From positions 248,001-312,000 of the forward strand of contig JAUPFP010000080.1 in the NCBI GenBank assembly GCA_036925085.1: DNA of 64,000 bases, in the 5' to 3' direction. The DNA is from Brachycybe producta. Its lineage: Eukaryota; Arthropoda; Diplopoda; Playtdesmida; Andrognathidae. The position numbers were made by a program, and so were the translations under genes. Below the pieces are notes generated by a model. The model was not told the DNA's origin and did not search any database. It saw only the letters and a program-made list of their open reading frames with translations. Shown in pieces: positions 36,971 through 46,432 of the stretch; the stretch's first letter is position 1, and every line of letters begins with the position of its first letter.

Positions 36971-37394
36971 AGGACACCAAGAAAGATTCCACTGCAGCAT
37001 ATCGAAACACCTAAATAGATAAACACAGTCTCATAAAACATGCTTACAATTTGATTGTTGCAATTTGTTTAGTTGCACTCAACTAAAACATCGAACCACT
37101 TCAATTTGTAGGATCACGTTAAGTTTCGAGTTTTCACAAAACAAGTCAAACGGAACCTGGATCAAACACTTTGGAACTACTATACCATACTGAAATATCC
37201 AGAAAATAACTAACTGACAATCACATATGACTTACAGCCGATTATAAGTTTTGTTCAAACAAACATTACAGAAAAACCACTTAGTACAGAAGTAGGCCTA
37301 GAATCCAAATATTTAACAAATAAGAGTGGTTCCTATAGCTTATATGTAAGTTCAATACTTAATCTTAATTCTGTATAATTATACACGTTAACAG

Positions 37395-38141
37395 ATATTA
37401 TCCTGTTGTCAAAATATCGCCTACCAGTTGAATGACTATAACTGTATTAACAACGGCAATCTCAAAGAAAAATCCAACAACGCAAGCCTCAGTCAAGTCT
37501 GTGGAAGTGAAACCATAAATTACGATGAACAAGTATGTTGCCAAGGAACTCCTCAGCCGAGAACCAGTAACATGACTCTGTGTTGCGGATCAATAACTAT
37601 CGATTCCTCCTCGCAAATGTGTTGCAACGGTACTGTTTACGACAATCCAGGCAATGTTTCCTCATGTTGCCAGAAGCAACTCTATAATACCAATGAACAG
37701 GTCTGTTGCAATGGAAAAATCATACCTCGGCCAGTAAACAGTGTTGGCGCCAACAGTTACTGCTACCCCCCATTGCCAAGGCCTGGATTTATGAGTCTAA
37801 TTAGGTACAGTCCGTATTTTACCTGTTGCGGCACCCAACTGTTAACCAACTACACAACCCAAATTTGTTGCACTGATTCACTGTACAACATTGAACCATA
37901 TAGCTATTCTCAAAGCTGTTGCGGATCAAATCTTTATAACACCAGTACACAGGGATGTTGTGGATCAAACCTTTATAACATCATTACACAGACCTGCTGC
38001 AATAACCAAATAATACCCAATATCCCTAATCAGTTATGCTGTGGGACAGCACTCTACGATCTCAACCAGCAAGTGTGCTGCAATGAAACGATATACAATC
38101 ATAACAGTGTGCCAGCCAACAAATGTTGCACTTCCTATTGA
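37395..38141 (+). CDS. Galaxin-like gene 6, terminal exon a
   Basis: Open from acceptor GTTAACAG (ending 37394) in phase 0 to TGA at 38139-38141; 248 codons. It begins ILSCCQNIAYQLNDYNC and carries 14 di-cysteine motifs. Conserved landmarks with exons b and c are NYDEQVCCQGTPQPRT, RPVNSVG.(N/S)SYC, LLTNYTTQICC and HNSVPANKCC. No signal peptide precedes it, so it must be joined to upstream exons. Joined to 33331-34816 it gives 447 aa. One 13-residue repeat is freshly duplicated (37917-37955 and 37956-37994). AATAAA at 38259-38264. Confidence 0.75.
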   Translation: MLSCCQNIAYQLNDYNCINNGNLKEKSNNASLSQVCGSETINYDEQVCCQGTPQPRTSNMTLCCGSITIDSSSQMCCNGTVYDNPGNVSSCCQKQLYNTNEQVCCNGKIIPRPVNSVGANSYCYPPLPRPGFMSLIRYSPYFTCCGTQLLTNYTTQICCTDSLYNIEPYSYSQSCCGSNLYNTSTQGCCGSNLYNIITQTCCNNQIIPNIPNQLCCGTALYDLNQQVCCNETIYNHNSVPANKCCTSY

Positions 38142-38299
38142 TTGAGGACTCGCAAATATCAGTTCCCAACAATTACTATAGTCCTATGTCGATTTAAAAT
38201 GTCTCATAAAAATAAGCAATAGCTTAAAACATGTTTATATTTGCTTCTATGCACACATAATAAAATATATGAAAATAATTATTTCTTCTGTCTATGAAA

Positions 38300-38875
38300 T
38301 GCTTAAACGGAAACGTTGTTACCTTTATCAGGAACCAATGTCAGCAGTTACTGCTGACCACTATTCCAAGCAGCCATAGTAGGTATATGAAACAGGAACA
38401 GTCCGTTTTTAAAACCTATTTGGTACCCAATTGCTAACTACACCAACTCAAATGTGCTGTAAAAGTAAACTGACACTGCAACCTCGCCAATTTCAACTAA
38501 CAAGTTTGCTATAAATGGGAAAAGTTGACCAAAACCAGTGAACAGTGTCAGCAACACAGGTTACTGTTACCACTGTGATAGAGCTTGCATACGAAAATTA
38601 CGGCCCATATTTTGACTGTTGTGGCAGAATGTTGTTGCAAAAACAAACCAAAAAATGTTGATCCAAATAACTATTGACAGAGTTACCCTGTCTCGTATAT
38701 ATATCCAACTAATAAACCAAACGTGTTGCATTGATAGTTCAATCAATGGTCCTTACAAATTGCAACATTCAATGCATGCAACAGCGTTCAATCCAACAAA
38801 TGCTGCTATGAAAAGTTGGAAATTGGGCATTGGGATCATCCAGCCCTTAGTTTGAAAAATACAACAACATAGTGA
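38300..38875 (+). pseudogene. Decayed galaxin-like terminal exon fragments (relics 2 and 3)
   Basis: Two degraded pieces lie in tandem. About 38300-38490 resembles the middle of an intact cassette (AACGGAAACGTTGTTACC, then AACTACACCAACTCAAATGT). About 38505-38875 matches the middle to end (AACCAGTGAACAGTGTCAGC, CCATATTTTGACTGTTGTGG, CCAACAAATGCTGCTATG). Frameshifts and lost cysteine pairs rule out function. The second piece parallels relic 1 and the first parallels the relic at 40.2 kb. Confidence 0.75.
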
Positions 38876-39319
38876 AAACGTCGGCAAGAAAGATTCCAGT
38901 GCAACACATCGGAACACATAAACAGATCAACACAGTCTCTCATAACATGCTAACATTTGCTTCTATTTGCACTCTACTTATACACTCAAAACATAAAACA
39001 TCTTTTGGAAAAATAATGGTATATGACAAGTTTCCACAAGAAGTAGCAAAAGAAACATGGATAACTTTACAACTACAATATCATAATGATATACATGCAT
39101 AAAACCTACAATAACCAGCACCGTCCAGGAAATAAATGACAAAAACTAGTCGTAATCCCTTGTGAGTTACAGCCATGTACGTGTTTTGTTCAAACAAACA
39201 TTACAGAAAAACCACTCAGTAGAAAAGTATGCCTAGAATCCAAATATTTAACAAATAGTGGTTCCTATAGTTTATGTAAGTAGAATATTTAATCTTAATG
39301 TTGTATAATTATGTAACAG

Positions 39320-40021
39320 ATCTTATCCTGTTGTCAAAATATCGCCTACCAGTTGAATGACTATAACTGTATTAACGGCAATCTCCAAGAGAAACCCAAC
39401 AACGCAAGCCTCAGCCAAGTCTGTGGAAGTGAAACCATAAATTACGATGAACAAGTATGTTGCCAAGGAACTCCTCAGCCAAGAACCAGTGACATGACTC
39501 TGTGTTGCGGATCAATAACTATCGATTCCTCCTCGCAACTGTGTTGCAACGGTACTGTTTACAACAACCCAGGAAATGCTTCCTCGTGTTGCCAGAAGCA
39601 ACTATATAATACCAATGAACAGGTCTGTTGCAATGGAAACGTCTTATCTCGGCCAGTAAACAGCGTTGGCGACAACAGTTACTGCAACCCCCAAATATTT
39701 TTTGGTTCAAATAGTGGTGGGGTATTTCAACCTTACAGCCCATATTTTACTTGTTGTGGCACCCAACTGTTAACCAACTACACAACTCAAATTTGTTGCA
39801 CCGATACACTGTACAACATTGTACCATATAGCTATTCTCAAAGTTGTTGTGGCTCAAACCTTTACAACAGCAGTACACAGACCTGCTGCGCTAACGAAAT
39901 AATATTAGACGACCCTAATCAGTTATGTTGTGGCACAGATCCCTACGATCTCAATGAGCAAGTGTGCTGCAACGAAACTATATACAGTCATAACAGTGTG
40001 CCAGCAAACACATGTTGCTGA
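39320..40021 (+). CDS. Galaxin-like gene 6, terminal exon b
   Basis: Acceptor TGTAACAG ends at 39319; phase 0 to TGA at 40019-40021; 233 codons and 13 di-cysteine motifs. It begins ILSCCQNIAYQLNDYNC, identical to exon a over this stretch, and differs mainly in the variable loop after SYC (NPQIFFGSNSGGVFQ) and in lacking the duplicated unit. It ends VPANTCC without a tail. AATAAA at 40147-40152. With the constant exons it gives 432 aa. Confidence 0.75.
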   Translation: MLSCCQNIAYQLNDYNCINGNLQEKPNNASLSQVCGSETINYDEQVCCQGTPQPRTSDMTLCCGSITIDSSSQLCCNGTVYNNPGNASSCCQKQLYNTNEQVCCNGNVLSRPVNSVGDNSYCNPQIFFGSNSGGVFQPYSPYFTCCGTQLLTNYTTQICCTDTLYNIVPYSYSQSCCGSNLYNSSTQTCCANEIILDDPNQLCCGTDPYDLNEQVCCNETIYSHNSVPANTCC

Positions 40022-40189
40022 AAACATCAGCAAGAGGACACGCACACATCAATTCGTAACAATATACTTATATGTTGATTATTAATTTCTCATAAGAAAT
40101 AAGCAATAGCTTATAAACATGTTTTTATTTGCTTCTAAGCACAAATAATAAAATTATATGAAAATAAAAATTATTTCTTCTGTTCTTAA

Positions 40190-40440
40190 CGTGGTAAAAC
40201 TCAGGAAGCTAAAACGGAAACGTTGTTACCTTTATCAGGAAACAGTGTCAGTGTCACTAGTTACTACTAACAACTATTCACAGCAGCCATAGTAAGTATA
40301 CGAAACAAGAACAGTCCGTTTTTAAAACCTGTTTGGTGTCCAACTACTAACTAAAATGTGCTGCAACAGTAAACTGACACTGTGCTATCTCGATACAAAT
40401 GGCTATTGCAGTGTTTCAGCTCAAGCATTTAAAATAACAA
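40190..40440 (+). pseudogene. Decayed galaxin-like terminal exon fragment (relic 4)
   Basis: AAACGGAAACGTTGTTACCT through AACAGTCCGTTTTTAAAACC and AAAATGTGCTGCAACAGTAA is a sister of relic 2, displaced by about 1.91 kb. No open frame. The remaining DNA to 41,842 shows no exon that I can support. Confidence 0.7.
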
Positions 40441-41842
40441 TGGATCCACATTACTCAATAAATTGTAGTACAACAGTTAGAAATATGACCACTAAGTTGT
40501 ACCAGAGTTGAAAGAAATAGAAACCGTTCTCCTGCCAGCGCCATAACTAGTTAATTTTGCACCTGAGGCAAGAGATTAGAAATTGTTGCAACTCAACAAT
40601 AGAGATTTGCAATGAATAGAAAAACATCCTGTTACAAGTTTGGAGTCTTACTATAATAAATTAATAATATTATTGGGTTGTGCCCATAAAATGTTATTGA
40701 TTAACTTGACTTGTATGCAAATTAGTGAAAATTCTAATTAGTTACGAGTGCCACACATAAAAGAGTGAAACGAGATCTCTCTCCTCTCTATTTGAACGCC
40801 GCGGTACAATGTCGTGGTAACATTCTTAATTAATGTTCTGCAATTTGTTGAGTAACATCAATCTCCTTTAATACTAACCAGAGTTATTGGATGTTGAGGA
40901 TTTATAACACTGCTGCTACTTTGACAAAATAATTAATGGCACTGAATAATGGCGTTATGCTAAACATGTCTACTATCGCAATGCACAAGTGCGTCGTTAC
41001 GGAACATTATGCAGTCGACAGGTGTCGCACTTAGCATATTCCGCGAAATGATTAAATGTTAATTATTACAGTTAATCCCAATTAAAATGCTTAATGAAAA
41101 TGTCAACAAGGATGTTGTTTTGCACACACACAGCACATCACAAATGTAACCAAACAATTCAACGCATAAATTCATAACTCTGCCTCACAAATCCAATAGA
41201 AGCTTTCCTGACAACACGACAAACATTCAAGAACTTTTACGGGCTCATATCTAGAAACTAGATCCATAAGGCATCTTAGTCATCAAGACATACAGCACTA
41301 GTAAACCTGTCCTACACTTTGCATAAAACAAAAAAAGAACGGAGGCATTGTAACAATCCCATAATTCAAGGATTCGTTTGAGTCGGATTTCATTCTTATG
41401 AAAGTAAACTTATGGAAACACAATGGCACTTTATAATCCAGACTAGATTTGGTTTTTCTCTTCGTTTTTCATGTGTTTTTTTGGAACTTTTCTCCATATT
41501 TTTCAAGGTTTCCAGATGGAAAACATTAATTTGGTTTGTATGTACATTATCACCCCTTCGTCTATTAATAAGAGTAGAATGTATGTTATTCTGTGATTCT
41601 TTGGTGTTTGTAATCTTTACTTGTACCTCACTAATCACTAAGTTTGGACATCCCTGGTATATAATACAAATACTAAAGACTAATGAATATTCCTATAAAA
41701 TTATGCCAGTAAGCAAACTTCAACATACTGTATGTCATAAGTAATATGTATGCTCATATAACTAGGAGTGGAAAAAAAATATCTTCAATTCATTCCAGTA
41801 AAATATCTAATCATTAATCTCTATTATTGTTTCCATTCACAG

Positions 41843-42577
41843 ATACTATCGTGTTGTGGAAGCGTTGCATATAGGCTGAACAGCCATCTCTGCACAAAGA
41901 ACGGAATTCAAGCAAAGCCTAAAAACAAAACAGTAACTCAACTCTGCGGAAACCAAACTATAAATTACAAAACACAAATATGTTGTCAAGGAAAAGCTCA
42001 GCCGAGAACCAATACGATGACTCTGTGCTGTGGAACAACCACTTTCGACTCATCCAAGCAAATGTGCTGCAACGGTACCATTAATTCCAATCCAACAAAT
42101 GTTTCGTCGTGCTGCGTGAAGAAACTCTACAATACGAACACACAGGTTTGCTGCAACGGAAATGTTTTAACTCGACCAGTGAACAGCGTTGGCGACTCCA
42201 GTTATTGTTACCCTCCACTCCTAGATACCGCAGCGAAGGCAGAAAGTTACAGTCCATATTTCGCTTGTTGCGGCAACCAATTGATAACGAACTACACAAC
42301 TCAAATATGTTGCAACAACAAACTATACAATCGTGATCCGACTGACTATTACCAAAATTGTTGTGGATCAAACCTTTATACATCTAATAACCAGACCTGC
42401 TGCGTTGACAGAATAATCAATGGTTCTAACAAACCATGTTGTGGCAACGAAACTTACAATCTCAATAGCAAAATCTGTTGCAACGGAACCATTTACGGGC
42501 ATAATAGTGTACCAGCCAATAAATGTTGTAATAGCAACACGAACCTACCCGTGCCTCTTCCTTTTATAAGATCGTAA
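41843..42577 (+). CDS. Galaxin-like gene 6, terminal exon c
   Basis: Acceptor TCCATTCACAG ends at 41842; phase 0 to TAA at 42575-42577; 244 codons, 13 di-cysteine motifs. It begins ILSCCGSVAYRLNSHLC and ends CCNSNTNLPVPLPFIRS, a proline-containing tail absent from exon b. It is more diverged from a and b than they are from each other, so it is an older copy outside the duplication. AATAAA at 42578-42583 overlaps the end of the coding region. Alternative reading: an upstream ATG (41768) would prefix a hydrophobic stretch that could act as a weak signal peptide, making c an independent intronless gene; the conserved acceptor argues against that. Confidence 0.72.
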   Translation: MLSCCGSVAYRLNSHLCTKNGIQAKPKNKTVTQLCGNQTINYKTQICCQGKAQPRTNTMTLCCGTTTFDSSKQMCCNGTINSNPTNVSSCCVKKLYNTNTQVCCNGNVLTRPVNSVGDSSYCYPPLLDTAAKAESYSPYFACCGNQLITNYTTQICCNNKLYNRDPTDYYQNCCGSNLYTSNNQTCCVDRIINGSNKPCCGNETYNLNSKICCNGTIYGHNSVPANKCCNSNTNLPVPLPFIRS

Positions 42578-42755
42578 AATAAATGCTAAAAGAGATTTCA
42601 GATAAATGTACTCAAATTAGAATCAATTCAGAATTTACTTGTATTCCTTGTGTTACGAGCAAATTAAAATAATTTTGAGAAAAAAATCGATCGCTCGTAA
42701 CAATAAAGTTGAAATACGGAATATTACCATTGTTGTTGTTTTTGTAACTTGTAGC

Positions 42756-43255
42756 AAATTTTACTAGCATTAGCCCATTAGTATTTGCAGAGCGCATGTG
42801 CATTGCCATCTTATCGTTTTATATAGGAAAGTGATTGCAGATTTGCGTTAGCAGCGCCATCTATTGATCACCAATAGAAACTGTCGATGAGAAGTTCACG
42901 TAGGGGCCCTAGGAAGTCGCCGAAAATTAACAAAATTAAATTAAAATTAATAAAATAAAATTAATTTGGCGTTTTTTTGCGTGCAGGTCTCAATATATTG
43001 ACGTACTATGTCAATATATTGAGATTGTTAGGTTAGGTATAGTTACCTAACCAAACCTAACCTAACCTAAGTCAATAAATTGAGATACTAAGTCCAAAGT
43101 CAACATATTGGAGCAGCATTCTTTCAATTTATTTTTTCCCACGTCCTATAAGGGGCACCGTAGTTTTCACTTGCCACACTTTCCTATATAAAACGATAAG
43201 ATGGCACTGCGCATGCGCTCTGCAAATACTAATGGGCTAATGCTAGTCAAATTTT
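42756..43255. mobile_element. Foldback element with ~78-bp inverted arms
   Basis: The left arm 42756-42833 (CTAGCATTAGCCCATTAGTA, TTTGCAGAGCGCATG, TTATATAGGAAAGTG) is nearly perfectly inverted at 43177-43255. The spacer contains further palindromes: TCAATATATTGA copies and TTAGGTTAGG with inverted CCTAACCTAACC. No coding capacity. Confidence 0.85.
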
Positions 43256-43286
43256 AGAATTTTAGTCCTTTTATAGTTTTAAGTAG

Positions 43287-43500
43287 GGCTGGCAAAAAAT
43301 TTCAAAATATCGATATTTTGATATTTTTTGGGGAAATATTGTGCGATATTTTTTAAAAAATATCGTACTCGATATATCGAAAAATAAAAAAAAATGGAAA
43401 AATAAAAAACAAATTGAAAAAATCGAAATACAAAAAAAAAAAAATCGAAAAAAATCAAAATATCCAAAAAAATGTTGGCCAATAGCTATTTTTATTCATT
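43287..43500. mobile_element. hAT-type non-autonomous element end
   Basis: AGGGCTGGCAAAAAATTTCA followed by AAATATCGATATTTTGATAT and more ATATCG palindromes is a familiar hAT MITE style. A second region at about 43640-43760 with GAACC/GGTTC palindromes (AACCGGTTATAAACCG) is similar. The rest of 43,500-44,647 is AT-rich with no gene seen. Confidence 0.5.
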
Positions 43501-44647
43501 AAGAAAATTGGTAATATGTAAAGTTACTGGAAAATACTGATATAATTTAAGTTTACTAACTTAATATATATTTGAGCAGCAAATTAAGACTAATGTGCTT
43601 TGCATAATTTGTTGCGTAAATTTGCTAATAATGCATATTGAGAACAGGTTCGTCAAAGGACGAACTGATCAGAACCGATTTCCCAAAAAATCGCGAACCA
43701 ATTAAACCGGTTATAAACCGTGAATAAACGATTCGGTTCCAACCGTTACAACCTTTACAAATAATACCATTTTGTTTTTCGTTTCAGAACCTTTGTAAAT
43801 TTGTACAATCGATTATACCTAACACATTTTATCTTACCAGTCTTGGATGGTTATGATTAAGTCAATAAACAACCTATTAACAAAAACAAAATTAATTATT
43901 AAAAACAATTTCTTAATTATTATATATATATATTAAGCCAGGTCTGTGTATGTGTGTTTAACGCTGTACAAACCTTGAAGCACGTCGGAATTTATATAAA
44001 TTTAAATGAATAAATGAACCGCTTTTTTTTTTCTCAAGGTCAACTATATGTTGCACCCTTCCCATCCAAGAACCCCATGATATTAAATTGGAGAGGGGGA
44101 AAAGGTTGGAAAGTGTAAAGGGGGGAGAGAGAAAAGTGGGAGGGGGTGACGGAAATTGAAATGAAAGGAGTAAAAAAAGGAAAAAACGAAGCGCATGCGC
44201 ACAATTGCCTGTGAATTTTGCTCCCGTCATTTATGACGGGTTACCCCACTAGTTTCTTAATGTACTTTAAAAAAAAATTAATCTTATGTTTTTACCTGAT
44301 ACGTTGAAAATTTAAATTTTTCAAATAATTAACAAACTAAATTTAGTTACTGAAAAACAAGCAGTTTCGTTTAATCAAATTTAACATTTTGAACATAATT
44401 TCATTAAGACTGTTAGATTTCGAAATTTGCACCAAACAAGAAAAAAAAAAATGTAGTAAAAACCATTTTATGCAAAAGAGAAAAGTGCGGAATATACTAC
44501 TTCGTGTGTTAAAAGAATTTTTATGTTACTCTTAAGGGCCACGAACCGAAAAGGTTTTTCACTACAAGTTTCTATCATTTAGGTTAATCTTCTCGCATCA
44601 TCAATGCTGAGATTTGCATTGAATTGTTTGTTTTGAATGCCAGTGTC

Positions 44648-46432
44648 TTAAGTTCGAACCGCCATAAGATTAGTCTGAACAAGATGAAAACCATCGAGGA
44701 TCACTTGAAATTCATCTGTAGATGAAGACGCTTGAATCTCTTCAATGATATTGTTTGCCATTTTCACCAGTTCCTCTTTAATCTCTTCAACAGTTCCGGT
44801 GAGCATGTGATCGTTAAACACGTTCGCAATCGTGTTGGATTGATCACGAGCGCGTTCCTCGGCTTCGGTGTTCGTTTCGATATAGATCATATTGGCATCG
44901 TTTGCATCCAATCGTACCATTTGCATGTTTTCACCAATCACGCGAGCATGTTTGCACATGTCGTGACATGCTTTATTTTCAACACATAAGCAATTTAGCG
45001 CATGCATGCAAAGGCCACAATCGGAACATCTAATATCGCATCTGTAGGTGATATCCTCGACAACCAGATCGAAGGTACGACCGGATTCGTCAATAGCAGT
45101 AGTGGTGGTGGTGCCGTTGCCTGTCACCTCGAGAATATTATTACCATCGTACAACTTCCGGACGTTTTCGATAGTTTTGTCAATGTTAACATTAACAATC
45201 TTCGTCTTCTTACTCGCTAAAACGGATTTCTCGTCATCGGGTAATCGTAGTCGTTCGATGTCTTTCGAATGTCCCGCGTGAGTACGTTGGTAAACGACGA
45301 CGATTTCGTTCGGTTTTCTCGTGACTTGCATTCCGGCAGGACATCGATTTCCTATTTTATTCGTACCGGTTTTTTTTAAACGTCTCTTGTTCGAACCACG
45401 AGGTTTGTATTTTCCAGATCGGTGACAGCTGTAATACGTCACCAAAACACCATTTGCTTTCTTAATACTTCCTTTAATCGTCACAAAGCTTGACATATCT
45501 CGAATCTCCATTTCTTTCTTGTAGTTGAGAAATTCTTCGTTGGTTTCGAACGTCTTCGTTTCCCTTTCCAAATGGATTTCGTGTTTTTCGGTCAAATGTG
45601 CATATAACAACTTACTCGTTGTTAATGCTTCCGAACAAACTGCACATCTAAACCTCTTTATGACAGCGTGTCCATGTTTTTCTTTCTGATGTTTCTTTAA
45701 ATTTGCAGTCTGAGTAAAAGCACGACCACAGTCCGTACAAATACAAGGTTTTTCTTTCGGTTGCACGACTATTTTATCTTTATGATACTGCTTGTTGTGT
45801 CTTGATAAATTTGAACTACTATAATATGAAACTTTACAATCGATACAAAAGTATCTGCTTTGTTTTTTCGTTAATTGTTCGCTTACGTTAGGGCTTTGCT
45901 CGTTGGGTCCCTTGACTTCTTTTACGTCCTTAGAAGATGCAACAGGATCACTTTTATCAGCAGCAGCAGCAGCCTTAGCCTCCGCAGCAGCCTTAGCCTC
46001 AGCAGCAACCTTAGCCTTAGCCGCAGCAGCAGCCTTAGCCTTAGCGGCCAACTTTCGTTTTGAAACTCTTAAATTGGTGGTGGTCACCTTTGGTTTCTCT
46101 TTATGATAGTTATTCTTGTGTCTTGTTAAAGTAGAAGTGGTAGCAAATGAAATATTACATTCCGTACAAGGATACTTTGGTCTTGAAATAGAAGACGACG
46201 ATGACAACTTTTTCTTTGGAACTTTTAAACTGGTGGCCGTCGCTAATTTGTCTCTATGAAAGTTTCTCTTGTGTCTTGATAAAGTAGACGGAATGGCGAA
46301 CCAAATATCACAATCAGCACAAAAATACTTCCGTTTGGAGTCAGGTGTTGTCTCCTTTTCACTCTGTTCTATAGCTTCTATTATTTTTTCTATAGTTTCT
46401 GCCATTTTTAACGTTTCAAATAGTTCACGCAA
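44648..46432 (-). CDS. C2H2 zinc-finger protein with FAR1/MULE-like module
   Basis: Single exon, 594 aa. C2H2 fingers are at about residues 36-59, 87-110, 194-217, 230-253 and 261-284. Between fingers 2 and 3 lies an Ala/Lys helical stretch (about 128-160). From about 315 a FAR1-like zinc module follows (VTYYSCHRSG ... IGNRCPAGMQV ... YQRTHAGH), the type found at the N-terminus of Mutator-like transposases. Near residue 475 is a Cys-rich knot (CSDCGLCMHALNCLC ... CKH), SWIM-like. The DDE transposase core expected between the two is absent. Probably a DNA-binding nuclear protein derived from, or captured by, a MULE-type transposon. A shorter start at the second ATG (10th codon) is possible. 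The intact long frame argues for function. Confidence 0.85.
   Translation of the reverse strand: MRELFETLKMAETIEKIIEAIEQSEKETTPDSKRKYFCADCDIWFAIPSTLSRHKRNFHRDKLATATSLKVPKKKLSSSSSISRPKYPCTECNISFATTSTLTRHKNNYHKEKPKVTTTNLRVSKRKLAAKAKAAAAAKAKVAAEAKAAAEAKAAAAADKSDPVASSKDVKEVKGPNEQSPNVSEQLTKKQSRYFCIDCKVSYYSSSNLSRHNKQYHKDKIVVQPKEKPCICTDCGRAFTQTANLKKHQKEKHGHAVIKRFRCAVCSEALTTSKLLYAHLTEKHEIHLERETKTFETNEEFLNYKKEMEIRDMSSFVTIKGSIKKANGVLVTYYSCHRSGKYKPRGSNKRRLKKTGTNKIGNRCPAGMQVTRKPNEIVVVYQRTHAGHSKDIERLRLPDDEKSVLASKKTKIVNVNIDKTIENVRKLYDGNNILEVTGNGTTTTTAIDESGRTFDLVVEDITYRCDIRCSDCGLCMHALNCLCVENKACHDMCKHARVIGENMQMVRLDANDANMIYIETNTEAEERARDQSNTIANVFNDHMLTGTVEEIKEELVKMANNIIEEIQASSSTDEFQVILDGFHLVQTNLMAVRT

Larger units (their letters stand above)
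36560..40450 (+). repeat. Tandem segmental duplication, unit about 1.92 kb
   Basis: Exons a and b start 1,925 bases apart. Relic 1's distal half, the 5' flank of each exon (GTGGTTCCTATAG), the exon, the 3' UTR (TTTGCTTCTA) and relics 2/4 recur in the same order at nearly the same offset. Hence one unit was copied after one intact and two decayed cassettes already existed. Confidence 0.8.

Noticed and set aside
41768-41842. Upstream ATG giving terminal exon c its own signal-like N-terminus
   Set aside because: The acceptor before ATACTATCGTGTTG is homologous to those of exons a and b, which have no such ATG. Kept only as an alternative in the exon c entry.
43020-43075. TTAGG/CCTAACC runs as an interstitial telomere
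   Set aside because: Only two or three units, inverted around each other inside a foldback element; far too short for telomeric DNA.
45875-46106. Leucine/serine- and alanine-rich plus-strand frames
   Set aside because: Antisense of the Ala/Lys-rich linker of the zinc-finger protein; composition artefact.
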